Below the pieces are notes generated by a model. The model was not told where the DNA came from. It ran no database searches and was given only the letters and a program-made list of their open reading frames with translations. Positions 24,595-33,650 of a DNA stretch of 64,000 nt are shown piece after piece. The stretch comes from UBA1845 sp002338715 (GTDB lineage: Bacteria; Planctomycetota; Phycisphaerae; UBA1845), in assembly GCA_035344155.1 (NCBI GenBank), contig DAORAL010000022.1, positions 1 to 64,000 on the forward strand. Direction: 5' to 3'. Made by a program: the position numbers and the translations under genes. Every line of letters starts with the position of its first letter. The stretch's first letter is position 1.

Positions 24595-24873
24595 ATGTTG
24601 TTGGGACGCATCATCGGAACGGTCGTGGCCACCGAAGTCTGCGAAGGGCTTAAGGGGGTACCATACCTGCTCGTACAACCGCTGTCGCCGCAAGGTGATG
24701 AGCGGGGCGAACCGATTGTCTGCGCCGATTCGACGAACATGGCCGGTCCGGGTGAACTGGTTTATTACGAAGGCGGTCGCGAAGCTGCGATGACGCTTCG
24801 CGAGACATTTGTGCCCGTTGATCACGCGATCGTCGGGATTGTGGACGATGTTCACCAGGAGCCTTCGAAGTGA
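24595..24873 (+). CDS. BMC-P shell vertex protein (second of three)
   Basis: The 92-residue EutN/CcmL-family protein starts MLLGRIIGTVVATEVCEGLK with aggga upstream, and contains LLVQPLSPQGDERG, VCADSTNMAGPGELVYYEGG, REAAMTLRETFVPVDHAIVG and IVDDVH. Vertex-capping pentamer. It overlaps the next pentamer gene by 4 bases (GTGA). Confidence 0.92.
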   Translation: MLLGRIIGTVVATEVCEGLKGVPYLLVQPLSPQGDERGEPIVCADSTNMAGPGELVYYEGGREAAMTLRETFVPVDHAIVGIVDDVHQEPSK

Positions 24874-25139
24874 TTACCGGCGTGGTGACAGGTGAAATCG
24901 TCTCGACGATCAACCATCCGTTCTACAACGGAAAGCGGATGCTGATTGTTGAAAAGACCGACGAACATGGCAAACGCAGCGATGACTACATTATCGCGGT
25001 GGCGGCTGTTGAAGCTGGCGTCGGAGATTCGGTGCTTATCGTTGACGAAGGCAATGGGGCACGGCAGATCCTTCGCGACAGCAGCGGTCCGGTTCGTTCG
25101 GTCGTCGTCGGCATCATCGATGAAGTGCACGTCGGCTAG
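24870..25139 (+). CDS. BMC-P shell vertex protein (third of three)
   Basis: The 89-residue protein uses a GTG start overlapping the previous stop. It has the pentamer-family features MITGVVTGEIVSTINHPFYN, LIVEKTDEHGKRSDDYIIAV, AVEAGVGDSVLIVDEGNGAR and VVVGIIDEVHVG. Three distinct BMC-P paralogues are typical of PVM and Haliangium-type shells and may occupy non-equivalent vertices. Confidence 0.92.
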   Translation: MITGVVTGEIVSTINHPFYNGKRMLIVEKTDEHGKRSDDYIIAVAAVEAGVGDSVLIVDEGNGARQILRDSSGPVRSVVVGIIDEVHVG

Positions 25140-25173
25140 TCGCTGTCGGTTGAAGTAGCAAAGTCAATCGAAA

Positions 25174-25246
25174 TGCCACTGCTCTGTGAGCAGTGAAGAT
25201 CCGAAATCATCTTCGGTCGCCCAACACTGCTCACAGAGCAGTGGCA
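25174..25246. repeat. cactgctc hairpin repeats, copies 2 and 3 as an inverted pair
   Basis: The 22-mer seen at 22481 recurs at 25174-25195 and in inverted orientation at 25225-25246. Each is a hairpin in itself, and together they can pair over 22 bases. They lie between the last pentamer gene and the class II aldolase; no T-run follows. Confidence 0.75.
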
Positions 25247-25311
25247 CGGTTGGTCGAGTTATTACAGTACATTTGCGATCACAACGTTGCTTTTGAAAGT
25301 CGCGCAATTCA

Positions 25312-26007
25312 ATGGAATGGCAACTACGACGTGAGATGGTCTCCATTGCGAAGCGCATCGATGAGCGGCGGCTTGTCGCGGCGAGCGATGGAAACATCAG
25401 CGTACGAATCGGCGGTGGGCATCAGCGTACCGGGCGCATCCTGATCACGCCGAGCGGTGTCGCACTCGGCAGTCTTCGCCCGCAAGATATCGTGATGATC
25501 GACCACGACGGACGCGTTCTTTCCGGCGATCTCAAAAAGTCGTCTGAGTTTCGATTGCACCTGATGGTGTACGAAGTGCGCAAGGATGTGCGAGCAGTCA
25601 TTCACGCCCACCCGCCGATCGCCAACGCGTTTACCTTCGCGGGCGTTCCGCTTGATTCGTGCATTGTTCCGGAAGTCGTCGCGACGCTCGGATGCATTCC
25701 CACGACCGAATATGGCACGCCAGCCACCGATGAAGGCGCGATTGTCGCGCGGGACGTCATCGCCGATCACGATGCGATCATGCTCCAGCGGCATGGCAGC
25801 GTGACCGTTGGCGATTCGCTCACGTCGGCGTATCACAAGTTGGAAAAGTTGGAGCATACGGCTGAGGTGCTGCTAGCCGCCTATCAACTGGGCGGTCCGC
25901 GGAAGCTTTCGCAGGACGAAATCCTGAAACTCGCGAAGCTGCGCGAGGATTTGGGGATCGGTTCGGGGGACGATGTGCTGAGAGCGTGCAGAACAGATCG
26001 GAAGTAG
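25312..26007 (+). CDS. class II aldolase (fuculose-phosphate aldolase family), BMC-associated
   Basis: The 231-residue zinc aldolase cleaves a ketose-1-phosphate such as L-fuculose- or L-rhamnulose-1-phosphate into dihydroxyacetone phosphate and lactaldehyde. Visible signatures are ASDGNISVR, ITPSGVALGSL, the catalytic glutamate Glu79 in KKSSEFRLHLMVY, zinc ligands His98 and His100 in VIHAHPP, and His161 in MLQRHGSVTVGDSL. The C-terminal helix KLSQDEILKLAKLREDLGIG is amphipathic and could be an encapsulation peptide, as reported for PVM-type aldolases; that part is inference. The gene lies 172 bases after the shell genes, behind a hairpin pair, and converges on purD with only 4 bases between the stops. 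Confidence 0.88.
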   Translation: MEWQLRREMVSIAKRIDERRLVAASDGNISVRIGGGHQRTGRILITPSGVALGSLRPQDIVMIDHDGRVLSGDLKKSSEFRLHLMVYEVRKDVRAVIHAHPPIANAFTFAGVPLDSCIVPEVVATLGCIPTTEYGTPATDEGAIVARDVIADHDAIMLQRHGSVTVGDSLTSAYHKLEKLEHTAEVLLAAYQLGGPRKLSQDEILKLAKLREDLGIGSGDDVLRACRTDRK

Positions 26008-26011
26008 CCGC

Positions 26012-27286
26012 CTACATGTTGGCCGCGATATCTGTGCGATAGGTTGCGCCGTCGAAGCGAATCTTACCGACGGATTGATAGGCTTTTTCCCGAGCAGCAG
26101 CCGCACTTTCACCCAGCGCCGTCACACCCAGCACCCGCCCGCCGGCTGTCCTGGTGCCTGCAACATGCGACTTCGTTCCCGCGTGGAAAACGAAGACATC
26201 ATCGCGTACGTCGGTATTCAATCCTTCGATTGATTTGCCAGTCGAGTAATTGCCGGGGTATCCGCCCGAGGCCATCACGACGCAAACGGCTGTTCGATCG
26301 TCCCAATCGATCGACGCATCCTCGAGTTTTCCATTCGCACACGCATAGAGCAATTCGAGCAGGTCGCTCTTGAGTCGCGGGATGACGACCTGCGTTTCAG
26401 GGTCGCCGAATCGACAGTTGAATTCGAGCACTTTCGGACCGCCAGCCGTCAGCATCAATCCGACGTAGAGTACGCCGCGATAGACGCATCCTTCCCGGCG
26501 CAGTCCGTCGAGTGTCGGGATGATGATCTCGTGTTGCACCTGGTCGAGCAGGCTGTCGGTGGCGTGCGGTGATGGCGAAATCGCTCCCATGCCGCCAGTG
26601 TTCGGGCCTTCGTCGTTGTCACCGAGACGTTTGTAGTCTTGTGCGGTTTCGAGGACGTAGATGGTCCGGTCGTCGATCAACGCGAGGACGGAAATCTCCG
26701 GGCCTTTGAGGCGTTCTTCGACGACGACGGTTTGGCCGGCATCACCGAACTGCCCTTTGCCCATGATGTCTTCGACCGCCAGCAACGCCTGATACGGTTC
26801 GTCGCAAACGATGACGCCTTTGCCAGCTGCCAATCCTGCGGCTTTGACGACCTGGGGCGTGTCTCGCGTGGCGATGTACTCTTTCGCCCGTTCGAGTTTG
26901 TCGAATATCCGCGCTTCTGCCGTCGGTACGAGGGCCTGGGTCATGATTTTCTTGGCGAAGGCCTTGTCGCCTTCGAGCCGGGCGGCTGCCTTGGTTGGCC
27001 CGAAGATGCAAAGTCCTTCGTCGTTAAATCGGTCAACGATTCCAGCGCACAGGGGCGCTTCGGGACCGACGATGGTGAAATCGATCTGGTTGGCTTTTGC
27101 GGCTGCGATGACGGCATTTTGATCGCTCGGATCAACATCAAGGTTCTTTGCGATGGATGCGGTGCCCGCGTTCCCGGGCATGCAGAAGAGCTGGCCCAGT
27201 CGGGGGCTCATCGCCACTTTGGAGGCCAATGCGTGCTCGCGCCCACCGCTTCCGATGATCAGGACGTTGAGTTTTTCCGGGGCCAT
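26012..27286 (-). CDS. purD: phosphoribosylamine-glycine ligase
   Basis: ATP-grasp enzyme of purine synthesis that joins glycine to phosphoribosylamine. The ATG at 27286 (ttggag 9 bases upstream) gives 424 residues starting MAPEKLNVLIIGSGGREHAL, the standard N-terminus. GNAGTASIAKN, TIVGPEAPLCAGIVD, FGPTKAAARLEGDKAFAKK, PQVVKAAGLAAGKGVIVCD, GPEISVLALID and EFNCRFGDPETQVV follow in order. No other pur gene is adjacent. Confidence 0.96.
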   Translation of the reverse strand: MAPEKLNVLIIGSGGREHALASKVAMSPRLGQLFCMPGNAGTASIAKNLDVDPSDQNAVIAAAKANQIDFTIVGPEAPLCAGIVDRFNDEGLCIFGPTKAAARLEGDKAFAKKIMTQALVPTAEARIFDKLERAKEYIATRDTPQVVKAAGLAAGKGVIVCDEPYQALLAVEDIMGKGQFGDAGQTVVVEERLKGPEISVLALIDDRTIYVLETAQDYKRLGDNDEGPNTGGMGAISPSPHATDSLLDQVQHEIIIPTLDGLRREGCVYRGVLYVGLMLTAGGPKVLEFNCRFGDPETQVVIPRLKSDLLELLYACANGKLEDASIDWDDRTAVCVVMASGGYPGNYSTGKSIEGLNTDVRDDVFVFHAGTKSHVAGTRTAGGRVLGVTALGESAAAAREKAYQSVGKIRFDGATYRTDIAANM

Positions 27287-27390
27287 CAATGAATCTCCAA
27301 TGCCTTCGATGCGCGAATGGTACGCATGATTGGCGAATCCAACAACCGCATGACGCGGCAAATCGGGCCCAGCATGGGAAATCTGCGCGC

Positions 27391-27424
27391 AAAAAAAGCG
27401 CCGCGACTCGAAAGCCGCGGCGCC
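27391..27424 (-). terminator. strong intrinsic terminator of the M6 protease gene
   Basis: On the minus strand an 11- to 12-bp GC-rich stem (gcgccgcggct / agtcgcggcgc, ttcg tetraloop) runs straight into TTTTTTT, 26 bases past the protease stop. Confidence 0.93.
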
Positions 27425-27449
27425 TGGAGGTTGGAATTGACGATCAGGC

Positions 27450-30400
27450 CTACCGCTGGCGGCGACGTCGCAACTGCTGGGTCTTCATGCGGCTGAAACC
27501 GAGCAGCATCAGCAGCATCGTCGCGGTGCCCGTAGCACCACATGGTGCGTCGGCTCCACAGCTGGCCGCATCTTCACTGCCGCTGTCGACGCATTCGCCG
27601 TCGACGCAAGTCTGACCGCTTGCACAGTCCGAGTTCACCGTGCAGGCGGCATCTGCGGCGGTGCATTCACCGTCGACACATGACTCACCCTGTGGGCAAT
27701 CCTGGCTCGTCTGGCAGCCATTCGTCGAAACTTCGCACACGTTGTCGACGCAAGTCTCGCCCTCGAGGCAGTCCGCGGTTGTTTCGCAGTCAGCCCCCGG
27801 CAGGTTCGGATCCGGCTGCTCGACGATACAACCGTCCGCATCAACGGCTGACCCGGGTGGGGTTCCCTGGCACAGGTCGTTGCAGTTCGGAACACCGTCA
27901 ACGTCCGAGTCGGTGTCGGCAACGCCACATCCGCAAACACCGGGTTCGCCCTTGTTCGAATCGTTCGGGCAGCCGTCGCAGACATCGCCAATGCCATCGT
28001 TGTCGGCGTCGGCTTGATTGGCGTTTGAATTGTTCGGACAGTTGTCCACGCAATCAAGATCGCCGTCATTGTCGCTGTCGATGTCCGGCGATCCGCAACC
28101 GCAGACGCCAACCGATGTCTTGTTCGCATCATTCGGGCAAGCGTCGCAAGCGTTACCGCGGCCGTCACCATCACTGTCGGTCTGGTTGGCGTTCGCGTTC
28201 AGCGGACAGTTGTCGTTGCAATCGGGAACACCGTCAAAGTCAGGGTCGACTTCCTCGACGCCGCAACCGCATGCACCGGCTTCTGTTTCATTCTTATCGT
28301 TCGGACATTCGTCAACGCAATCGGGCGTGCCGTCGTCGTCGGTGTCAATGCGATCGTCCAGATCGTCGCCGGTACCGTTGGTGCAGACGTCGATGCAATT
28401 GGGCACCGTGTCGCCATCGGTGTCGGTCTCAGCAATACCGCAACCGCAACTGCCCTGTGACGTCTTGTTCGGATCGGTTGGGCAACCGTCGTTGCAGTTC
28501 GGTGTGCCGTCAGCATCCGTGTCGGTTTCGGGCGTGCCGCAACCGCAGGCACCCGGTGCAACCTTCAGGAAGTCATTCGGGCATCCGTCGCATGGATTGA
28601 ACGTTCCATCGTTGTCGGAGTCGCCCTGGCAACCATCCGGAATGTGATCGTTGTTGCAGTCACCGCAGGCAGCCGCATTGGCGAATCCGGTCGGGCAATT
28701 CGCGATGTCGACCGTGTCCAGGATGCCGTTGTTGTTGCAATCTTCGCATTCGTCCGGAACACCGGTCAGGTCAACGTCAGGACTAAACCCTGAATCAATG
28801 TCGCATTCGTCAAGAATGTCATTGAGGTTACAGTCGTTGCCGTCGAGCTCGCAGATGTCCTGAACCTGGTTGTTGTTGCAATCGTCCTGCGATTCGCATT
28901 CGTCGAGGACGCTGTTGTTGTTGCAGTCGTTGCCTGCAATTTCGCAGATGTCCTGGACCTGGTTGTTGTTGCAGTCGTCCTGCGATTCGCACTCGTCGGG
29001 GACAGTATTGGCGTTGCAGTCCACACTGCCATTGGCGATTGCACAGAAGTCCAATTCGCCATTGTTGTCACAGTCGGCCTGCGACTGGCATTCGTCAGGA
29101 ACGTTGTTCCCGTCGCAATCTTCAGACCCGCTCAAGATGTCGAGCGTGTCGGCGATACCGTTGGTGTTGCAGTCCGGAATACATGTGCAATTCTCGGTAC
29201 AGAACGGATCGACCGGAACTTCACCGCACGGACAAACATCCGGTGCGAGCTTGGCCGAATCGAACGGGCAACCGTCACAGGCGTCGCCAGCCGAGTCATT
29301 GTCACTGTTGGTCTGATCGGAGTTCGGAAAATCTGGACAGTTGTCGATGTCATTGCCCACACCGTCCAGATCGTCGTCACGCGGGCCGACATCGATCGTC
29401 AGTTCAATCGTCGACGTGACACCGGTCGCCGAGTTCTGGACCGTCATCAGGATGTTGGCACCCAATGGCTGCGACTGGGCGTACACGTGTTCAACGATCG
29501 GTCCGGTGCCAATCAGTTCATTGCCGTCGCCAAAGTCCCACGTGTAAAGAAGATCAGGGTTGTCCAATTCATAGAATTCGTCCCGTGTTTGCGACGCATC
29601 GAATGCGACCACGAGGGGGTTCCCGGCATTCGGATACGTGATTTCGAGTTGCGGGAAGAGCCGCGGAAGCACGTTTCCATTCAGGAATGAAATGGGGGCG
29701 CTGTAGGCGGTCTTACCCGTGGTGAAGAAGGTAAAACCGTCCGCGCGATTGTCTTCATCGCCGGCTGAGAAACTACCGAGCCGGTAAGTGACGTTGCCCG
29801 CGGAACTACTGTTTCCGGGATTCTGTGCCAATATCAGTTCCGTCTTGGAGGGCACGGAAAGAATGTTGTAGAACCCGGGCACGACATTGGTTCCACCCGT
29901 AATTCGGACTACGTCATTCGAATCGAAACTCGTCGCGTCGAAAGAGGCATCCGGGTCAGTCAGCTTGAACTGTCCGACGTTGGTGACGTTGGCGCCATCA
30001 CCCAATACGCCCGTCCAGTCAATCGTGAACGTGATCTCGCCGTTGTCGCTGGTGTACTCGACGCCGGTCGTGGCATTGGCCTGCTCGCCGGAAAGCTCAC
30101 CGATGACTTGCCAGATTTCCTGCCCTGGCGTTGTGTCGTCAACGCAGATGACGTCCCACAATTCAACCTTCGATGTTGCAAGGTCGACAATGACGGGACT
30201 GTCGTCCGTGAGCCCGGTTGTTCCGATCATCACCGACGTGCCGCGGATCTTACCCGAACCACGATTGGTGCCTGTCGGGCGGGCCGGCGAGGCGCTCGGG
30301 TCGGTTCGACCATCCTGACCTGGACCGGGGACCATTCTCGCGTAGAAGAAATAGGTTCCGTCACCCGGCAGTGCAATCAAGGGAACACCGTAATTTCCGG

Positions 30401-33400
30401 TGACGTACCCTGGCGCTTTGGTCTGGGGAGGGCTAAGCAGCGTGCCGTCATAGCCTTCGTTGTCGGAGTCGAAATAGAACTCGATCTTGGTTCCGCCATC
30501 GAAGTCGAATGCGTTGTAGGCAATGCGATACTGACCACCGACCACCAAACCGCCCGGCGGATCGATGAAGTTGAGAAGCGGCACCAATCGCGGCGTCCAC
30601 AGGAACGTCACAAACGAGCTTTCAAATTCCTGAACGATATCAAGGATTTCGATGCCGCTGCGAATCTGGCCATACCACCGCGAATTCGGATCGGTGGCAT
30701 CTTCACGCCATTCGGTCACACCATTGAGTCCGGGGAACGGATCGCCCGCATCACCCGCGTCCTCACCGCCGTCGGCTTGGACGATTGCGTAGATGAAGTT
30801 GGACCCAACGCGCTGCTGCAACGGCTGAGCTTCCGGTGCGTCCAGGAGCGGGCGTGGAATGTTGGTATGCATCAACATCATTCCGTTGCCGATCGGGGCG
30901 CCGGGAGCGTAGAGCGAGAAGTTGATCTTATTACCACCGGCACCGGGTTCGTCCGGCGGGTCAACACCGGTCAATCGGTAGAAGTAAAAGCGCTCTTCCA
31001 GGTCCGGATCAGCGTCCTTGTTGCGGTTCTCGTGGTAATACACCGAATGCGACGGATCGAATGCAAAGTCGGTCAATTCGATCTCGGTCGGTTCGCCGGG
31101 ACGAAGGATGTCAGCGAGGTCCGTCACGTCGATCCATGACGGGTGTGCCGTGCCAAGGAAGGAGTTGCCCGTGAACTTTTCTTTCAAGACCGGCGACGGA
31201 TGGACGAACCCACCGGCCATGATATCCCAAGCTCCCACCGGGGTGTCGATAATTGCTCCGGGCAGGTATTCGTCATAGTCGTAGAGGTCTGGGTAGAGTT
31301 CCCAGACGTGCAACCATTCATGCGCCATTAGCTGCTTTCCTGCACCACCGACCACGCCACCCACATCGCCACCAACTTCGCCGACGTCACCGAGCGTCGT
31401 CCCAAAGTCAGAGAACCAAATTGGCGAGAGCGATCCGGGCGTGTCTTCCCGTACCTGAATCGGAAGATCCATCGCAGGTGCGGGCAACTGGAAGAGCCCT
31501 CTGCCACCTGGTGCCAAGCCGGTCGCAACAATGCCGGCAGGGAGGATGAACGTGGAGTGTACGAAATTGAAATGCAGGTCAAAACAGACTTCTTCTTCTC
31601 CCCCCAAAGGAAGCGGGATTGTGAGACAGATTGTGTTGTCCACCGGCATGACCAGAAGGTCCCAGTCGGCTGAATCATCATGGACTTCGACGGCATCTTC
31701 GGTCAGTCGCCGTCGGTTAAACGGATAGGTCGTGCTTGGGCCGCCATCATTGGTTGTCCCCAAGTCGAGGTCGACTGAGTAGTTCTCGGTTCCACGATCA
31801 CGCACCTCACCTTGGTCGAGAAGTCCGTCAAGGTTGAAGTCGCGTTTCATCGCCAAACCTGATGTTGCGTCATCGTCTTTACGCCACGTCAGAAACTCCA
31901 GGCTCGTCAAGTTTCCACCGTCAAAGCCGGCAGTGCCGTGGATGTTGAATGCAAAGGGTCCAGCCGGTGGGATAATACTATCGGGGCCGCTTGGGTTGTT
32001 GGGGTTATTTGTGCCTCGATCATGTCCCCAGTCGTTGGTACTAAACGGTGAAGTGACTTCACCGAATCGACCGTCACCACCGTACCACTCACCGTCGAAT
32101 CCGAGGACCATCGGATCGAGGCTGTTGGTGTTGATGAAACCGAAGTGCGAGTAGCCCGAGTAAACCGGTTCACCGGCAGTAAAGCTGCGCGTGTGATACA
32201 TCGAGGAGGGCAAGTCGCGGAACTCGGCTGGACCGTCGTAGTAACCCGTCGTGTCCGGGTAGATGCTGCCGCCACCGCCATTTGGATTCTCTGCGTCAAA
32301 TCCGTCACCGACGAACATCGGCTCCAGGGTTGGGGAGTCGCATTCGTTTTCCTGTACTTCTGCATCGGGAGTGCACTCGACGCCTGTTCTGGCGTTCGTT
32401 CCACCGACGTTTGGGTTGAAGTCGCGCGGGCCGCCAACGCCGGGTGACTGCGGGTCAAAGTCCCGCATGACCGGAATGTCTTCGACCCATTCAGGTGCAT
32501 CGGGCGCTTCTGTTGGAATCAAGCCGCTATCGATGTGCTCGTCACGCCAGTATTGACGCCACCATTCCTGGTACGACACCATCGCCGGATAAAACGCCCC
32601 GGGTTCCGGTGTGATGGGGACATAAAAGCCGCCCGGCGCCGGTGCCTGTTGGAGTTTCGTATTGCCGACTTCGGTCCAAGCGTCAGGTCCGTCATACACA
32701 CCGTTACCGCAACGCGCGATCAATGCATCCGCGTCGCCAGGGTAGTTTCGGCGGATGTAAGCCTCTGCCCACGCGCGGCTGCCTTTTGTTTCAACATCGC
32801 CCTCAAACGTGTTGTTTGGACTTGGATCAAGCTTGATCCATCGGCCTTCCACCGTGGTGCTTTCGCGATCGTAGATGACCAGGAAGTCTTCAAAAGGTTC
32901 GGCATAGTCCCAAGCGCCATCGTCGTCAAAATCACAGTATTCGTCGTTTCCGATTTCTCCATCGGGCGTGCAGTCCGGGACCGTATCGCCCAGATCGTTT
33001 TGCATGGACCCTTTGTAACCATCCGCCGTGTCTTCGGTCAGCGCGTCGTAGTACCCGTTGCCATTGAGGTCGACGAATCGTTCGCCGGGCGTCCAGACCG
33101 GATTGCCGTGAATGTCCATGTCGTCCAAGCCGAGCGGATAAACTTTGACGTTGGCAGTGGGATCGTCAGGTGTTCCGGTGCTGTCGTTGTCGTAGAGGTC
33201 ACCGTTGTAGTCAATGCGATACATCTGACGTGATTGGTCAAAGTTCTCGCCTTCGAATTCTGAGTAAGAGCCGCCATTAAGATTCGTGAAGGGAAGCGTG
33301 CTGGGAGAGCCTTCGGGCAGGAGCGGCCAGGGAACTTCACCCCAGTCAAACACGTTTCCGGTTACGGTAACCTGCCCATATGAGATTTCCTTCCAGTACT

Positions 33401-33650
33401 CTGCAAACGAGTCAATGTTTGGATTGAAGTCGTCGAAGTACTGATCGAAGATGTCGCCGCGATCCACGCCAGTCACGCTGGCTGGCGGGTAGCCACCGCT
33501 CACCGACTTTGGCGGGACGACCATCATCACGGTGAACTTTCGCTCATCGGCGACGGCTTGCGTGGCAACAAAAAGCGAGAACATAATCGCCAGGCTCAAG
33601 CCCGCGCAAATCCAGTTGCAGAATCCTCGTGTACGATTGTTGGTTTTCAC
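27450..33650 (-). CDS. giant secreted M6-family metalloprotease with PKD and TSP3 repeats
   Basis: The GTG at 33650 follows ggggagc by 3 bases and starts a signal peptide (LSLAIMFSLFVATQAVA, cut before DERKF). About 2066 residues. The N-terminal ~1050 residues form an M6-like (immune inhibitor A family) protease: zinc site HEWLH at 777-781, continuing VWELYPDLYD like the family HExxH...LPDLYD, and the downstream VGAWDIMAGG. A PKD-like domain follows near 1340-1420 (LLYTWDFGDGNELIGTGP). From ~1425 there are calcium-binding TSP3-type repeats (DNCP...D.D.D..GDACD) and repeated CNNNQVQDICE units, then EGF/Dickkopf-like Cys repeats (CLEGETCVDNVC, CPQGESCVDGEC). The end is CGATGTATMLLMLLGFSRMK plus an Arg-rich tail, resembling a C-terminal sorting signal of the MYXO- or PEP-CTERM kind. 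Likely a cell-surface protease anchored by its tail. Confidence 0.85.
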   Translation of the reverse strand: MKTNNRTRGFCNWICAGLSLAIMFSLFVATQAVADERKFTVMMVVPPKSVSGGYPPASVTGVDRGDIFDQYFDDFNPNIDSFAEYWKEISYGQVTVTGNVFDWGEVPWPLLPEGSPSTLPFTNLNGGSYSEFEGENFDQSRQMYRIDYNGDLYDNDSTGTPDDPTANVKVYPLGLDDMDIHGNPVWTPGERFVDLNGNGYYDALTEDTADGYKGSMQNDLGDTVPDCTPDGEIGNDEYCDFDDDGAWDYAEPFEDFLVIYDRESTTVEGRWIKLDPSPNNTFEGDVETKGSRAWAEAYIRRNYPGDADALIARCGNGVYDGPDAWTEVGNTKLQQAPAPGGFYVPITPEPGAFYPAMVSYQEWWRQYWRDEHIDSGLIPTEAPDAPEWVEDIPVMRDFDPQSPGVGGPRDFNPNVGGTNARTGVECTPDAEVQENECDSPTLEPMFVGDGFDAENPNGGGGSIYPDTTGYYDGPAEFRDLPSSMYHTRSFTAGEPVYSGYSHFGFINTNSLDPMVLGFDGEWYGGDGRFGEVTSPFSTNDWGHDRGTNNPNNPSGPDSIIPPAGPFAFNIHGTAGFDGGNLTSLEFLTWRKDDDATSGLAMKRDFNLDGLLDQGEVRDRGTENYSVDLDLGTTNDGGPSTTYPFNRRRLTEDAVEVHDDSADWDLLVMPVDNTICLTIPLPLGGEEEVCFDLHFNFVHSTFILPAGIVATGLAPGGRGLFQLPAPAMDLPIQVREDTPGSLSPIWFSDFGTTLGDVGEVGGDVGGVVGGAGKQLMAHEWLHVWELYPDLYDYDEYLPGAIIDTPVGAWDIMAGGFVHPSPVLKEKFTGNSFLGTAHPSWIDVTDLADILRPGEPTEIELTDFAFDPSHSVYYHENRNKDADPDLEERFYFYRLTGVDPPDEPGAGGNKINFSLYAPGAPIGNGMMLMHTNIPRPLLDAPEAQPLQQRVGSNFIYAIVQADGGEDAGDAGDPFPGLNGVTEWREDATDPNSRWYGQIRSGIEILDIVQEFESSFVTFLWTPRLVPLLNFIDPPGGLVVGGQYRIAYNAFDFDGGTKIEFYFDSDNEGYDGTLLSPPQTKAPGYVTGNYGVPLIALPGDGTYFFYARMVPGPGQDGRTDPSASPARPTGTNRGSGKIRGTSVMIGTTGLTDDSPVIVDLATSKVELWDVICVDDTTPGQEIWQVIGELSGEQANATTGVEYTSDNGEITFTIDWTGVLGDGANVTNVGQFKLTDPDASFDATSFDSNDVVRITGGTNVVPGFYNILSVPSKTELILAQNPGNSSSAGNVTYRLGSFSAGDEDNRADGFTFFTTGKTAYSAPISFLNGNVLPRLFPQLEITYPNAGNPLVVAFDASQTRDEFYELDNPDLLYTWDFGDGNELIGTGPIVEHVYAQSQPLGANILMTVQNSATGVTSTIELTIDVGPRDDDLDGVGNDIDNCPDFPNSDQTNSDNDSAGDACDGCPFDSAKLAPDVCPCGEVPVDPFCTENCTCIPDCNTNGIADTLDILSGSEDCDGNNVPDECQSQADCDNNGELDFCAIANGSVDCNANTVPDECESQDDCNNNQVQDICEIAGNDCNNNSVLDECESQDDCNNNQVQDICELDGNDCNLNDILDECDIDSGFSPDVDLTGVPDECEDCNNNGILDTVDIANCPTGFANAAACGDCNNDHIPDGCQGDSDNDGTFNPCDGCPNDFLKVAPGACGCGTPETDTDADGTPNCNDGCPTDPNKTSQGSCGCGIAETDTDGDTVPNCIDVCTNGTGDDLDDRIDTDDDGTPDCVDECPNDKNETEAGACGCGVEEVDPDFDGVPDCNDNCPLNANANQTDSDGDGRGNACDACPNDANKTSVGVCGCGSPDIDSDNDGDLDCVDNCPNNSNANQADADNDGIGDVCDGCPNDSNKGEPGVCGCGVADTDSDVDGVPNCNDLCQGTPPGSAVDADGCIVEQPDPNLPGADCETTADCLEGETCVDNVCEVSTNGCQTSQDCPQGESCVDGECTAADAACTVNSDCASGQTCVDGECVDSGSEDAASCGADAPCGATGTATMLLMLLGFSRMKTQQLRRRRQR

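Noticed and set aside
19427..26007. Carboxysome, Pdu or Eut compartment
   Set aside because: No RuBisCO, carbonic anhydrase, diol dehydratase or ethanolamine lyase; the enzymes are aldolases.
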